Part shown: piece after piece, positions 50,541-60,529 of the stretch
Position numbering within the stretch: the stretch's first letter is position 1
Layout: every line of letters starts with the position of its first letter
Source of the DNA: Porphyra umbilicalis
Taxonomy: Eukaryota > Rhodophyta > Bangiophyceae > Bangiales > Bangiaceae
Length of the DNA stretch: 64,000 bases
NCBI GenBank assembly: GCA_002049455.2
Contig: KV918780.1
Location: 310,001-374,000 of the forward strand
Direction of reading: 5' to 3'
The notes under the pieces: model-generated
Databases searched by the model: none
What the model was told of the DNA's origin: nothing
What the model saw: the letters and a program-made list of their open reading frames with translations, nothing else
Program-made: the position numbers and the translations under genes

Positions 50541-52684
50541 AGTTGTGCATGGCACATACAGCACCCGAGTGCAAGGCAATGTACCTACTTCCAGGCGGAG
50601 CGACGGACGCCATTGCTGCCAGTCACCGAATCGCTCGCGACCCAGGCCGAAGCAAGCGAGAGGGAACGGTGCAAACGGGGATGACGGGAGGGGGCATGCG
50701 GCGTGGGAGGGAGTGTCAAGATGAAAGAAGAGCGGGTTGAGTTGGGGGGGGGGGGTGGCACGCCCTCTTACGACGGCGAGGGTGCAACCCAGCGTCAGGG
50801 GGAGAGGATGTCCGCGAGCGGGGGAGCGGCCGATAGCCTGCGAGCGGGGGCAAAGAGCGCTGTGGAAGAGTAAGAGATCACATGCGCACGGTTGTATGAG
50901 GGGGGGTGGCAGGAGCGAAGACAGTGTCAGACAGGCCCGGCACTGGCACAAGCTGTCTCCCTGCACGGTCGGCACACAAAATCGGAAAAGCCGCTCGCTC
51001 TGGGTCGTGGTCACCGCTATCGCGCAGCCGGGATACCCGGTCACCCTCTCTATCACACACGCACGACACACGGGCAGCACAAAAAGGCCAAGCAGCATAC
51101 CTGCAACAGGGTAGACGTGTGAGAGAGGTGGCTGAGCGCCCCGCGCCTGCATGCTGCAGTGGCGTAACCGTCCCACCGGCAGGGCCGTGGCGTACAGCAA
51201 AAAGGCGCGTATGGGAGTGGTGGGTGACCGCCAATGACTCGTTGGCGGGAGGTGCCGAGCGCGCGCGCGTCAAGAATGGCGTCCGCCAAGCATTCCTTCA
51301 AATGAATGCTACTTGAATGAGACGTGAGGGCCACTTTTCGTGCCGCCAGGATCTGCCCGGTGTGATCCAGTCGTGTGATTGGCTCACGCAAGGCCGCTGC
51401 ATTGGAAGCTCAAGGACCGCACGATCAAGGCCGCGGATCGTGGCGGCCAAGTCGGTGCTAGGGTTACGTGGGCTGCTAGGGTTATGGCTGGGATGGCCAC
51501 ACTGCTACGACCGTCACTCCAGTGCCCGTCGCAATAGAGTTGGTCGTGCCCTGGACATGTTAAGACAATGTCTCTGTCGTGAAGCCGCACACAGACCCAA
51601 TGGCCACGCCCGAGTGGTGCTGGAGCTGTACTGATGCGAGCTGTAGAGCAGGCTGTAGACGTCGGTCTGACATCCAACCTGTGCCTAATCTCTTTGAAGG
51701 GTTTTCATGGCCTGGGGCAAGCAACATGAACGAAAAAGTGTCAGAGCACCTGTGCGTTGCCATTGGTAGTTTCAAAACTGTGGAGCGCTCTCTGATGCGT
51801 TCCCCCGTAGGTCGAGTGCACCACACCACTCCGCAGAGTACGCACTTCAGCTGGCATAGTACCGCCGACTGGTCGAGCATCTTTGGTGCCGGTTGCACAT
51901 CTTTGGTGCCAGTCGCGCATGTGTTGTTCGCCATCCACCTGGGTAGTCATTGACAGTGTCCTATGAGCTGTTGCCCATGGATGGTTGGAACCTGGACACG
52001 TATGAACATGGAAGATACCAGACCCATCCGAGTGCTCGGTGTGCGTCCAGAGTACCTCCTGTACATGGAGATAAGATCTCATCTCATCAGCCTGTAGGTT
52101 GGGTGCTGCTGGTACACGGTGCTTTGGGTCTGCCCACTGAGCACCAGTACAACAGGTTGCGCTGCTATGATGATACAGGCGCTATTCATGCATTCCGGCA
52201 GTTGCTGAACTCTTTGACATCTACCTACAGAGTTCAAACAGTTGTCCAGAGCTCCGAGAACATTGGGCTCGCTCATCGCTGTAACATGACTGTATTCTTG
52301 CGTCCGGCTGACACGGAGGCGGCGCACTTGTGTCGCGCGCGCACAGAAGTCATACGTGTGGCAAGCGAGTAGTCCTCCTGTCCACCTGCAGGCAGCAGTG
52401 CGCGCATGCGCGGCGGACCCGACAGAACAGCTTCAGTCCCGCTCCGTCTGTCGCGGTGGTCACACGCGCCCCCACCAGATGCTCGGCCTCCCTGGTAGTT
52501 GGTCACCTGTTGCAAGTGATAGCGCCGCCTCGCCGCCCCATTGCGTACACTGTGGTGGCATTTCTACTGGGTGGAGGTAGCAGCACCTCGAAGCTCTACG
52601 AGATGCATGCGCTGTGACGTGACGCGATACTGTTCTTTTCCCTGCCATGCGCGCGAGTAGATGAATGGAAAAAGTTAGCAAGCA
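50541..52684. other. non-coding stretch between the helicase and the KDZ-Ulp1 gene
   Basis: About 50541-50610 may encode the extreme N-terminus of the helicase (ATG at about 50610). Beyond that no domain is seen. A two-unit tandem repeat CATCTTTGGTGCC[GA]GT lies at about 51879-51915. Composition is less GC-biased than the flanking genes, as expected for a promoter or leader region of the helicase. Confidence 0.4.
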
Positions 52685-53467
52685 TCAATCCCCCTGCTCA
52701 TCCCGCCACCTGCCATTGTCTCCATGTTCATCAGATGCCTCCACCTCATCCCAGTCAAGAACCCCCCCACTGCCGGCCTGCATGTCCTCATCATCAGCCC
52801 CCTCTACACTCGAATCCACGCATTCCCCCGCATCTTCAATGTCAATGTCCTGCCCTCCCACCTCTTCTTCTCCCACCCCACCGACCGTGCCGCCATCGTC
52901 ATCCCCCGACCCGGCGGCGACCTCCCCGCGCTCGCTGCCGGTGTCACCCACGTCCTCTCCAACACCGTGCTCAGCGACCCCCAGCTCGGCGCCGTCTTCC
53001 GTGACCGCATCATTCTTGTCCACCGACTCATCATCAGACGTCGCCGGCGTCGTCGTCCCGCTTGTGGAGGTCGGCTCGGGGACGTTATCAGGGACGTTGT
53101 CGGGAATGTTGTCGGGGAAGTCCAAGTCGTCAAAAAACAATGCGAGCGTAATGCGGCGGCGCACGGCGCCAATGCTCGCCTGGGAGAACAGCATCGGGAC
53201 GCCGAGGGAGAAGCAGTCAGCTGCAGCCAACACAAAGAGCCCGCAGCTGCCACCGTCCGTCTGCCGCGGCAGCCCGAAGTCGAGCACCACCCGCCAATGG
53301 GCAACGTCCCACTCGACCGCGACGTCGTGCCCCAACCGCGCATCCACCTCCTGGTGCAGCCACTGCTTCAGCACCGGCACGGTGCCCCGGGAGTCCTCCA
53401 TCGACAGAGAGTCGTAGAAGTGGAACTCGCGCGCGCCGACATTAATGGCAACCAGCACCCAGTGCGA
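52685..53467 (-). pseudogene. Ulp1-type (C48) peptidase domain, C-terminus of the KDZ protein
   Basis: Directly after an in-frame TAA (53468-53470) the frame reads SHWVLVAINV (catalytic His), FHFYDSLS (Asp), and RQTDGGSCGLFVLAAA (oxyanion Gln and nucleophile Cys), the order of the SUMO-protease Ulp1/SENP family. The preceding lead-in (MFNTFFFSRLS, DVVLVPV) lies upstream of the stop, so the domain is cut by it. The end is an acidic Asp/Glu/Gly-rich tail (DDESVDKNDAVTEDG) to TGA. Ulp1-like peptidases occur in several transposon families, such as Kaonashi Mutator-like elements. Their role there is unproven. Confidence 0.75.
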
Positions 53468-56296
53468 TTACGAGACAAGAACGGGCACCAGCACCACGTC
53501 CACGGCCGTCAGATCCAACCCCAACTTGACCCCCCAGCGGGACACACCGTCGTAGTCGACAAAGCCGCTGCGCGGTGACAGCCGAGAGAAGAAAAACGTG
53601 TTGAACATCACCGCCCTTGGCGGCGGAGAGTGGTCAAATGACCGCGACGCCGCGTCCCGGTACGCAGCCGCCCGACTGCGGTGTCTGATGAGCGCCGAAA
53701 ATGAGTTCATGAGCTCATCACTCAACCAAGCCTCGCGACGCAACCGCCTGATGTCCACGCCGCGGAGGAGGATGCGCGCCTTGTTGACTGGGAGAATCGC
53801 CTTGGCGACCGGCCGGTTCAGGAGCTCCCGCACGAGCCGTCGCTGTGCCAACGTCACCGGGCAAGTAGCAATGGCGGAGCTGCTGCGAGACGTCCGGGCC
53901 GACGACCAGGCGTTGAAGGCCCCCAGCAGCTGCGTGTGCCACATCACCGTCAACCCGTCGGCCTTGTCTGCCACCGGCCCTTTGTTGATAATGACCCCGT
54001 CCTCGACGTTGGCACTTGGAGCGGCATCGACGCGCGCAACGCCGCTGTCCTCGTCAACGTCAAAACTCCATGGCTCTTGCTCCCCCGCTGGCGCCGTAGC
54101 GCCTGCCACCCCGTCCGTCGCGCCGCCGCTGAGATCTGGTGGAGCGGCTGCCTCGGCGCCTTGAGGTTGTTCCTCGCCACCGGGTTGACCACTTACTGGC
54201 GCGGAGCCTGCCTCCGTGGGCTGGTCGACGTTAGCAAGGCAGGCGATGGTGCTCGCCGCGGACGCACATGTGCACACGGTGACGCGCTCGCACTGGTGCA
54301 ACACCTTGTCGTGGAAGAACGGGGCGAGCGGCACATGGTCGTTCTCACCGACCCCGTTGCCGGCTTGCAGGCGGTACAACTTCCGCAAGTTGGCAAAGGC
54401 CACCTGCACCATGCGATGGTACATGTACGTCGATGGCGCCATGTAGGCGAGGCTCGTCCGGTTGACAACGGCGATAGAGTGGGACACCTCGGCCGCCTGA
54501 GTGGCGACACCGGCGGTCGTCCCAAGGCATTCGTCAGGCATGTAGATCGGGGAGCACGAGTGCGTGATGGAGTGGGGGCGGTCGAGAATGCACCGCACCC
54601 CATGCGCGCGCATCAGCTGCCGCACCCGCCTCATCGCGTTCTTGTCCAGCTTGCATGCGACGTCATAAAAAATAGCCTTGGGTAGCTTGGCAAAGCGCTC
54701 GAGCACAATCGACAACGCCTCCCCCACCCTCTCCGCGCGGAACAAACAACGAAAGCCCAAGGTTATAACATGAGGGCAGACGACGTTAAACACACCTTGA
54801 GTGAGGCCCGCCTTAATCGAGAACGCCTTGTTACACGCGTCGCCCTCCCCCTCCAGGTCCGCCTTGTGCCGGTCCTTGCCGCGGTATTGTACACGGCGCT
54901 TGGCCGCCTCCGAATCGGTGATGCCAGGGCGCACGCGCGGCAAACCCGCAAAGTACTCGAAGCTGACCAACGGGTCGTCCTCATCCAAGTCCTTCAGGTG
55001 CAGCTGCTCGGCCGTCCACTTCTTGTATTCAGCCGCCGTTGGCCTCCCCTTCCACCGCTTGCAGTACTCGGCGTTCTTCCACGCCGCCGCGAGCGTCGTC
55101 TTGTTGTTGGCGACCGCCTTGAACGTTTCATCCACGTACTTCTCCACGTTCACGGCAGCGAGCAGCAGGACCCCCACGGCCTGTCGCAGGCCACGGTCCT
55201 CATCGAGCTGCTCCGCAAACCACCCGAGGAAGCCAGCGACAAATCCAACGCCGTCAACTGCCGTGGTCAGGGACCGCCACGTTCCGCGCCGCATGAGGCG
55301 GAGCGTGTTGGCGAGTAACCGCACGGCGCGCTCGTCAAAGGCCTGAAACATGCCCGACACCGTCTCCGTGAGCATCGCCTGGAGGAAGGGGCGGACGCAG
55401 ATCCAAAGCCCATCGTCGTTGCGCGGGTAGCGGTCAAAAGCCGGGGCGCACATACTTGTCCGGTCGCGCCACGTCTCCGCCGGCGTCTTTGCCAGCGGCC
55501 CCTTGCCGCCAAGGACGATCGCACCGTCCTTGTCGACGCGAAGGGCAGCCTCCAACCCGCCGCCGGCACTGAACCGACCGCGCTTGGCGGGGCGCTCGGC
55601 CTCAATGGGCGCAGCAGCAGAACTGCTTCCCACCCGCGTGGCTCGGCTTCGCCTCATCTCGGAGTTGACCACCTGCTCGCGGCCAATGGGGAAGAGTCGA
55701 AACAACACTTCCGCTGCCGCCGCCTCTAGTGACGGACGTCCCGACGCGACGATCTTGTCGCGCCACGTGCGGAGTAGGGTGGCCTGCGCGGCCGTCAGCG
55801 GCGCGGAAGTGCGCAGGACCTTGGTGATGGCCGCACGCAGTTGAGCATTCTCCAACACGCACAGCTTTGGAGCCGGGATGCTAAGCACCGGGCAATCCTC
55901 GGCGGGGCGAAACGGTGTGGTGTCGTCCGGATCCGAGCAGCCGAGCGACTGGGCGTCGATAACAATGAACTCGGGGCTTGGGCCACATAGCGTGCAGCGT
56001 GCCGTCTCGGCAGGGATGTGGAATGTCTTGATTGCCGCCGTGCCCAGCTTCACCACGTCTTGGCGTCGTAGCGCAAACGACATGACGTCCGCCGACAAGT
56101 GACGGGTTGCGGCCGTGTACGTGGTGCGGCCCGAGATGATGAAAGAGAGAAGCTTGTCGATCAGCCCCCTGGTGAAAAGCAACCACCTCCCGTTCTTATT
56201 GCGGCGCTGCATCGAGAAGAGCGCATCTGCAGTCCCGTCGTACTCCACGACGCGCTTGCAGGCTCCCGTATCGCATACCCACCGGCCGACCAGCAC
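53468..56296 (-). CDS. KDZ (Kyakuja-Dileera-Zisupton)-type transposase core, left element
   Basis: The exon starts at 56296 after an intron (56297-56472, donor GTATGT, acceptor GGACAG), in phase. Numbered in this exon: Cys cluster WVCDTGACKR (7-13) followed by LFTRGLIDKLL; CTLCGPSPEF (101-110) and IDAQSLGC, as in cysteine-cluster regions that accompany KDZ transposases; a variable linker; then the catalytic region with EGDACN (D487), IFYDVACKLDKN (D545), LDRPHSITHSCSPIYMPDEC and TQAAEVSHSIAVVNRTSLAYM (E603), the likely acidic triad. The exon ends FFFSRLS...DVVLVPVLVS and a TAA that interrupts an Ulp1 domain. No other break in 942 residues. The right element repeats the same order at 62119-64000. 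Confidence 0.8.
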   Translation of the reverse strand: MLVGRWVCDTGACKRVVEYDGTADALFSMQRRNKNGRWLLFTRGLIDKLLSFIISGRTTYTAATRHLSADVMSFALRRQDVVKLGTAAIKTFHIPAETARCTLCGPSPEFIVIDAQSLGCSDPDDTTPFRPAEDCPVLSIPAPKLCVLENAQLRAAITKVLRTSAPLTAAQATLLRTWRDKIVASGRPSLEAAAAEVLFRLFPIGREQVVNSEMRRSRATRVGSSSAAAPIEAERPAKRGRFSAGGGLEAALRVDKDGAIVLGGKGPLAKTPAETWRDRTSMCAPAFDRYPRNDDGLWICVRPFLQAMLTETVSGMFQAFDERAVRLLANTLRLMRRGTWRSLTTAVDGVGFVAGFLGWFAEQLDEDRGLRQAVGVLLLAAVNVEKYVDETFKAVANNKTTLAAAWKNAEYCKRWKGRPTAAEYKKWTAEQLHLKDLDEDDPLVSFEYFAGLPRVRPGITDSEAAKRRVQYRGKDRHKADLEGEGDACNKAFSIKAGLTQGVFNVVCPHVITLGFRCLFRAERVGEALSIVLERFAKLPKAIFYDVACKLDKNAMRRVRQLMRAHGVRCILDRPHSITHSCSPIYMPDECLGTTAGVATQAAEVSHSIAVVNRTSLAYMAPSTYMYHRMVQVAFANLRKLYRLQAGNGVGENDHVPLAPFFHDKVLHQCERVTVCTCASAASTIACLANVDQPTEAGSAPVSGQPGGEEQPQGAEAAAPPDLSGGATDGVAGATAPAGEQEPWSFDVDEDSGVARVDAAPSANVEDGVIINKGPVADKADGLTVMWHTQLLGAFNAWSSARTSRSSSAIATCPVTLAQRRLVRELLNRPVAKAILPVNKARILLRGVDIRRLRREAWLSDELMNSFSALIRHRSRAAAYRDAASRSFDHSPPPRAVMFNTFFFSRLSPRSGFVDYDGVSRWGVKLGLDLTAVDVVLVPVLVS

Positions 56297-56472
56297 CTGT
56301 CCAAAGCCAATATCAGAGACGAGCCAAGGGAAGCACCAAGAGAGATACTAGACAGTCAGTAACTGCTTGACGATACAGATGAGGATTCACTCGAGCACGC
56401 TCCCAGGTACATACGCGCATGCAAGCAACAAACTGTGGCACAGACAAACCATTAGAGAGCAACGCAACATAC

Positions 56473-57859
56473 CTTCAGTGCCGGAGCCGTCGGGTGGTGC
56501 GTCGTCAGCAACCCGGGCTCAGTTTGCACCTTGTGGCGCTCATCCCGCTGTTGGCCGCAGGTCCCACAACGGGCTTCCACCAGAGGTAGACGCGTGTCCC
56601 GCAGGTAACCTTTGGCAAAAGCGGTAGCGATGGTGATCTGCAGCAGCTTAGAGGCATCAGCGTCACCAGCTGTGCCGGCAGCAGCGTGCTGCTGCACCAA
56701 TCCTCGCCAGTCGGCCGACCGGTTCCACACCTCCCCTTGGGCGAGCGCCGCGCATTGTGTCCGACGGCAGCTTCTCCAGCCCCTCGTCCTCCTCCTCACT
56801 GGCGAGCACCTTGTCATACGCGACGGGGGGCGGGCGCCGCGCGTCGGCTCGGGCCTTGACGACGGCGGGAGCCGTCCCGAACTTGGCGTCATTGTTCCCG
56901 TCGGGCCCCAGGCGATCGCGTGCTACGCGCACATGACCGCAGCGGCCACGGAAGCGTCGGCAGCACGGCGCGATGCACGTCGCGGCGTTGGCGCCACTAA
57001 ACGTCACCAAGGAGAATACCGAGTGGTAGAGCACCGACCAAACGACGGCCGACCCGTAATCCTCGGCGACGGCAAACTCTTCAGCGTCGGCGCGCAACCT
57101 CATACGCGAACAAAACGTGCTTGCGTTGACGCCCGAGGATAAAAGCGCCTTGCGCAGCGCCGCCGTGTGCTTGCACGTCGAGCTGCGAGAAGACACGGAG
57201 AGGAAGAGCGTGTTCTCATGCCCGCCAAAGCAAGAGCACAGGAAGCCGTCAAGACTTGAAACCCAGAGGATGAACGAGTCCCGCTTGCCCGCCCCTTGCC
57301 GCACGACAATGGCACGAGAGCGCGAGTTCTTATCGCCAACCACCCGAGCCGTCACCGCCGAGACCTGCTTGGCCATCGGGCGCGAAGAGGGCAGCCCGCA
57401 GGTGCGGCGGATGCACGCCGCAAGGGCCTCCTCCACATAGTCCTCCACGAGCACGGGGTCGCGGCGAGCGTGGTCACGAGGAGCACGTGGCGCGGGAGGT
57501 TGACCGCCATCCTCCTCGCCGTCAACCTCATCGTCACCCGCGGCCGCTCCTAGATGGTTGGCCGACGTTTTACCGGCCATAGTAAAGCGTCGCGGCGCCA
57601 CACGCCGTCGACGGCGGAAGCCACTTGCCGGCGCATTAGATCCACCTTGACGCGCGTTCTCAATCTGGGAGCTCCACCCCCGAGCAACTTGACCACCATG
57701 GACCGTACCTGGAAATGCAAGCACCACAGCGCCCACAGATGGACAGGGGGGGCGAGGGGCGACCGAAGATGCGACAGCTTGAGCAGCCGCTCGAGTGCCG
57801 ACAAAAGGGAAGCTGACGCAATCCCCCGTAGGCCCAGCAACGCCGTCACCAGCAGCCAT
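56473..57859 (-). pseudogene. N-terminal SWIM/Cys-cluster exon of the left KDZ gene (frameshift)
   Basis: From ATG 57859 the frame reads FPFVGTRAAAQAVAS, an acidic linker, then DYVEEALAACIRRTCGLPSS. A SWIM-type zinc finger follows (C208, C210, C229, H231), then a second cluster CIAPCCRRFRGRCGHV. Near 56745 about 68 nt present in the right element are missing, which shifts the frame. The remainder is readable in the next frame (QGEVWNRSADWRGL, CGTCGQQRDERHK, TEPGLLTTHHPT) to the splice donor after ALK at 56473. SWIM fingers bind DNA or protein and recur in transposases. Confidence 0.75.
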
Positions 57860-57899
57860 AGGTGTGCATCGAAAAGGCGCCCGTCAGCAGCACGAAGGG

Positions 57900-58510
57900 C
57901 GGCAACGGTATCGCAGCGGCCGTCGCGGCCGGCCAAAAATAGCGCGCCCAAAATCTGCCCCGCCCCGCACCGGCAGCAGCGACCGCCGACGACGCCGATC
58001 ACCGCCACGGGTGCCACCGACACGTCCTTGATCACCGCGGCGTCGTAGAGCCCCGGGCTGAGGGGCGGGGGAGGGGGGGTGGCGGCGACACGGCGGCCGG
58101 CGCGGCCGGCCAAAAAAAGCGCGCCCAAAATCTGCCCCGCCCCGCACCGGCAGCAGCGCCCGCCTGCGACGCCGACTACCGACACGGGCGCCACCGATAC
58201 GTCCTTGAGCACCACAGGGAGGTGGACCTCCGCGATGGGTGCGGAGGAGGGGGGGCGGCGGCGGCGCGACGGCCGCCGCGGCCGGCCAAAAAAAGCGCGC
58301 CCATAATCTGCCCCGCCCCGCACCGGCAGCAGCGCCCGCCGACGACGCCGATCACCGCCACAAGTGCCACCAACACGTCCTTGATCACCACAGGGTAGTG
58401 GATCCCCGCGATGGGGGCGGGGGAGGGGGGGCGGCGGCAGCGCGGCGGCCGCCGCGGCCGGCCAAAAAAAGCGCGCCCAAATCCTCCCCGCACCGCACCA
58501 GCCGCAGCGG
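57900..58510. repeat. ~180-bp tandem repeat upstream of the left KDZ gene
   Basis: The landmark ATCTGCCCCGCCCCGCACCG recurs near 57953, 58131 and 58312, with a weaker fourth copy near 58485, each next to a CGGCCGGCCAAAAA...GCGCGCC box. A minus-strand frame translates it as repeated GGRCCRCGAGQILGALFLAG, about 60 residues per unit, but it has no family match. Confidence 0.75.
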
Positions 58511-58946
58511 CTGCCAGCAACGCAATTTCACGACACGTTGGGGGTGCTAGAGTTGAGTAGATGTCGTCGTGATAGGCGCCAAGCAGGGGGGGTGGCGGCG
58601 GTGGCGGGGCGGGCGATGGCAGGGCGCAGCCGCAGCGGCCGCGGCGGCGGCCAGGGTGACGACGACGACGGTCGAGGGGGTGCCCCAGGCCGGCGGTCTG
58701 CGCGTCCGTGTGTGGCGAGCAGGCCGTCACTGTCGGGCAGTGCTGCAGCACGTGCCGGCGCGTGCTTCTGTCTGGGGCCAGGGCCCAAGCTGTTGTCTGG
58801 AGCACGACCGTGTCTGAGCGTGTCAATGACGCTGGTGTCGGGACAGACACGGGTGTGCCAGGCCGCTGTCGCTGGGGTGGGGCACGGTGTCTGACGGTGC
58901 CCTGAGCGCTCAGGGTGGTGCGATGACGTCCTCTGATTGGTCAATT
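58511..58946. other. spacer between the tandem repeat and the element end
   Basis: No gene recognised. GCGCTCAGGG and CCAATCAGAGG (inverse of 58932-58942) recur in mirrored order near 59182-59220, which suggests that related terminal sequences face each other here. Confidence 0.4.
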
Positions 58947-58987
58947 TAGCATTCACGCCTAGCATTCACGGCCGGCACCCGTGAATG
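58947..58987 (-). repeat. candidate right terminal repeat of the KDZ unit
   Basis: Mirrors 44353-44391: AGCATTCACGCC, AGCATTCACGG, 8 nt, CGTGAATG. Confidence 0.5.
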
Positions 58988-58988
58988 G

Positions 58989-59130
58989 TGATGCGCCCGA
59001 TTCCTTCACGGACGGCGCGCAAGCACGATCACCCGCGGGTCATCGTGGGCGCGTCGAACCCCGGAAGTCGCTGCGCGCGGTCGCCGCGCGCAACTCGGGG
59101 CGGTGGGGCGTGAAGGAATCGGGCGCATCA
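58989..59130. repeat. 142-bp segment with perfect 22-bp inverted ends at the head-to-head junction
   Basis: TGATGCGCCCGATTCCTTCA starts at 58989 and its inverse, two bases longer, ends at 59130. The middle contains a second near-palindrome around CCCGCGGG (59027-59050). It may be a tiny MITE or the abutted ends of the two flanking KDZ elements. I see no target duplication. Confidence 0.6.
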
Positions 59131-59579
59131 GCTTTCACACTTGGTTCCCACTCACATCAGATGTGAGCATGGATCCAGCCAATCAGAGGGCTGGAAATTG
59201 CGCTCTAGCGCTCTCAGGGCCCCACCAGACATGTGCCCAATCATGCCGGGAGGCCCCGTCGCCGCCCAGACAGCAGCATGTATGAGCCCCAGACAGACAC
59301 AGCTTCTGACACTTCTCAGACATGGATATCGGGCCCGGGGCCCCAGACATCCGCCACCGTGGTGGAGCGCGCCCTTTTTGCACCCCTGCCTGGACGTCAC
59401 GTTCGCCGGTTGCTCGCCGCCGTCGTCCCGCCCGCTGTGCTGCTCCTCGAGTTGATCCGGGACTCGCTGTTGTGCACCGACGACAGCCTTGTCCCAGCAG
59501 CCCTCTTTGGGCTCTTTCCCGTTGCTTTTCGCGTCACTAGACCGCACCCGCCTGTTTGTGGCGGCAGCGGCAGCTGCGG
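59131..59579. other. left arm of the right KDZ element
   Basis: No gene recognised. Contains CCAATCAGAGG (59179-59189) mirrored on the other side of the junction. A plus-strand frame at 59233-59784 is open but low in information and runs into the repeat. Confidence 0.35.
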
Positions 59580-59589
59580 CGGTGGCGGC

Positions 59590-60430
59590 GGATCAGGGGT
59601 CTCCCCGCCGCCGCCACGGAGCGGAGGGCCCTCCAAGGTAGTTGACCACCATGTGGGCGACCCGTGCGTGTCGGTGGCGTCGTTTTTGCGCGCGTTTTGG
59701 GGGCCGCGGCGGCCGGCACCGCGGCCAGCGCCACGGCTCACGGCGGCGAATCGGCGGCCCCCCCGACGGCGCCACGGAGCGTAGGGCCGCCCACGGCGTT
59801 GGAGCACCGTGTGGGCGCCTCGTGCACGTCCGTGGCGTCGTTTTTGCGCGCGTTTTTGCGCGCGTTTTGGGGGCCGCGGCGGCCGGTACCGTGGCCGGCG
59901 CCGCAGCTCACGTCGGCGGATCGACGTCCTCCGCACCGCCGCTTAGGAGAGACAGCACTTCCAAGGTGGTGAAGCACTGCGTGGGCACCGCGTGCGCGTT
60001 GCTGGCGTCGTTCTTGCACTCGTTTTGGGGGCTGCGGCGGCCGGCAGCGTGGCCGGCGCCGCGGTTCGCGGCGGCGGATCGGCGGCCTCCCCGCCGCCGC
60101 CGCGGAGCGGAGGGCCGCCGACGGCATTGGAGCACCGCGTGGGCGCCTCGTGCACGTCCGTGTCGTCGTTTTTGCGCGCGTTTTTGCGCGCGTTTTGGGG
60201 GCCGTGGCGACCGGCACCGCGGCCGGCGCCGCGGCTCACGGCGGCGGATCGGCGGCCTCCCCATCGCCACTACGGAGCGGTGGGACCTCCAAGGTGTTGC
60301 AACACTGCGTGGGCGCCCCGTGCGCGTTCGTGGCGTCGTTTCTGCGCGCGTTTTTGCGCGCGTTTTGGGGGCCGCGTCGGCCGGTACCGCGGCCGGTGCC
60401 GCGTCTCGCGTCTGCGGAGCGGCGTTCGCA
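59590..60430. repeat. five ~170-bp tandem units upstream of the right KDZ gene
   Basis: The landmark GCGTTTTGGGGGCCGCGGCG recurs with its GTTTTGG at 59694, 59864, 60022, 60192 and 60362, so spacings are 170, 158, 170 and 170 bp. Units contain TTTTTGCGCGCG blocks and GGCGGATCGGCGGCC. All six frames are open across them, so translations such as RFCARFCARFGG are not evidence of a protein. Confidence 0.85.
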
Positions 60431-60529
60431 GCGCGCCTCGTCGCGGGCAACCTTGATGTGCGGTCGGATCTGCAGGGTGGACGCGCGCCTTCTCGGCTCC
60501 GGTTTTGATGAGCTCCTCCTGTGGGGCGT

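Larger units (their letters stand above)
44353..58987. mobile_element. large candidate KDZ-type element (909-aa protein, PIF1 helicase, KDZ-Ulp1 transposase)
   Basis: The left boundary region 44353-44391 (CATTCACG, 8 nt, CCGTGAATGC, 3 nt, CGTGAATGCT) aligns with the inverse of 58947-58987 (CATTCACG, 8 nt, CCGTGAATGC, 4 nt, CGTGAATGCT). These are the best candidate ends. Between them lie, from the left, an unknown 909-residue gene (+), a PIF1-like helicase (-), a KDZ-Ulp1 transposase (-) and a ~180-bp tandem repeat. No target duplication was recognised, so the limits are provisional and the helicase and 909-residue gene may belong to a neighbouring element. Confidence 0.5.

Noticed and set aside
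17007..53470. Possible reassignment of TAA/TAG to glutamine, suggested by CAG to TAG in the Harbinger Myb-like gene and in-frame TAA/TAG in the KDZ-Ulp1 and helicase genes.
   Set aside because: Long intact frames (KDZ 942 codons, the 909-residue protein, the pogo transposase) contain many Gln codons but no internal TAA/TAG, and the copper transporter ends at a TAA exactly where its family ends. Isolated nonsense mutations in decaying transposons explain the cases better.
57900..60430. CRISPR-like array of regularly spaced repeats.
   Set aside because: The units are contiguous tandem repeats of 158-180 bp without unique spacers, in a eukaryotic transposon context.
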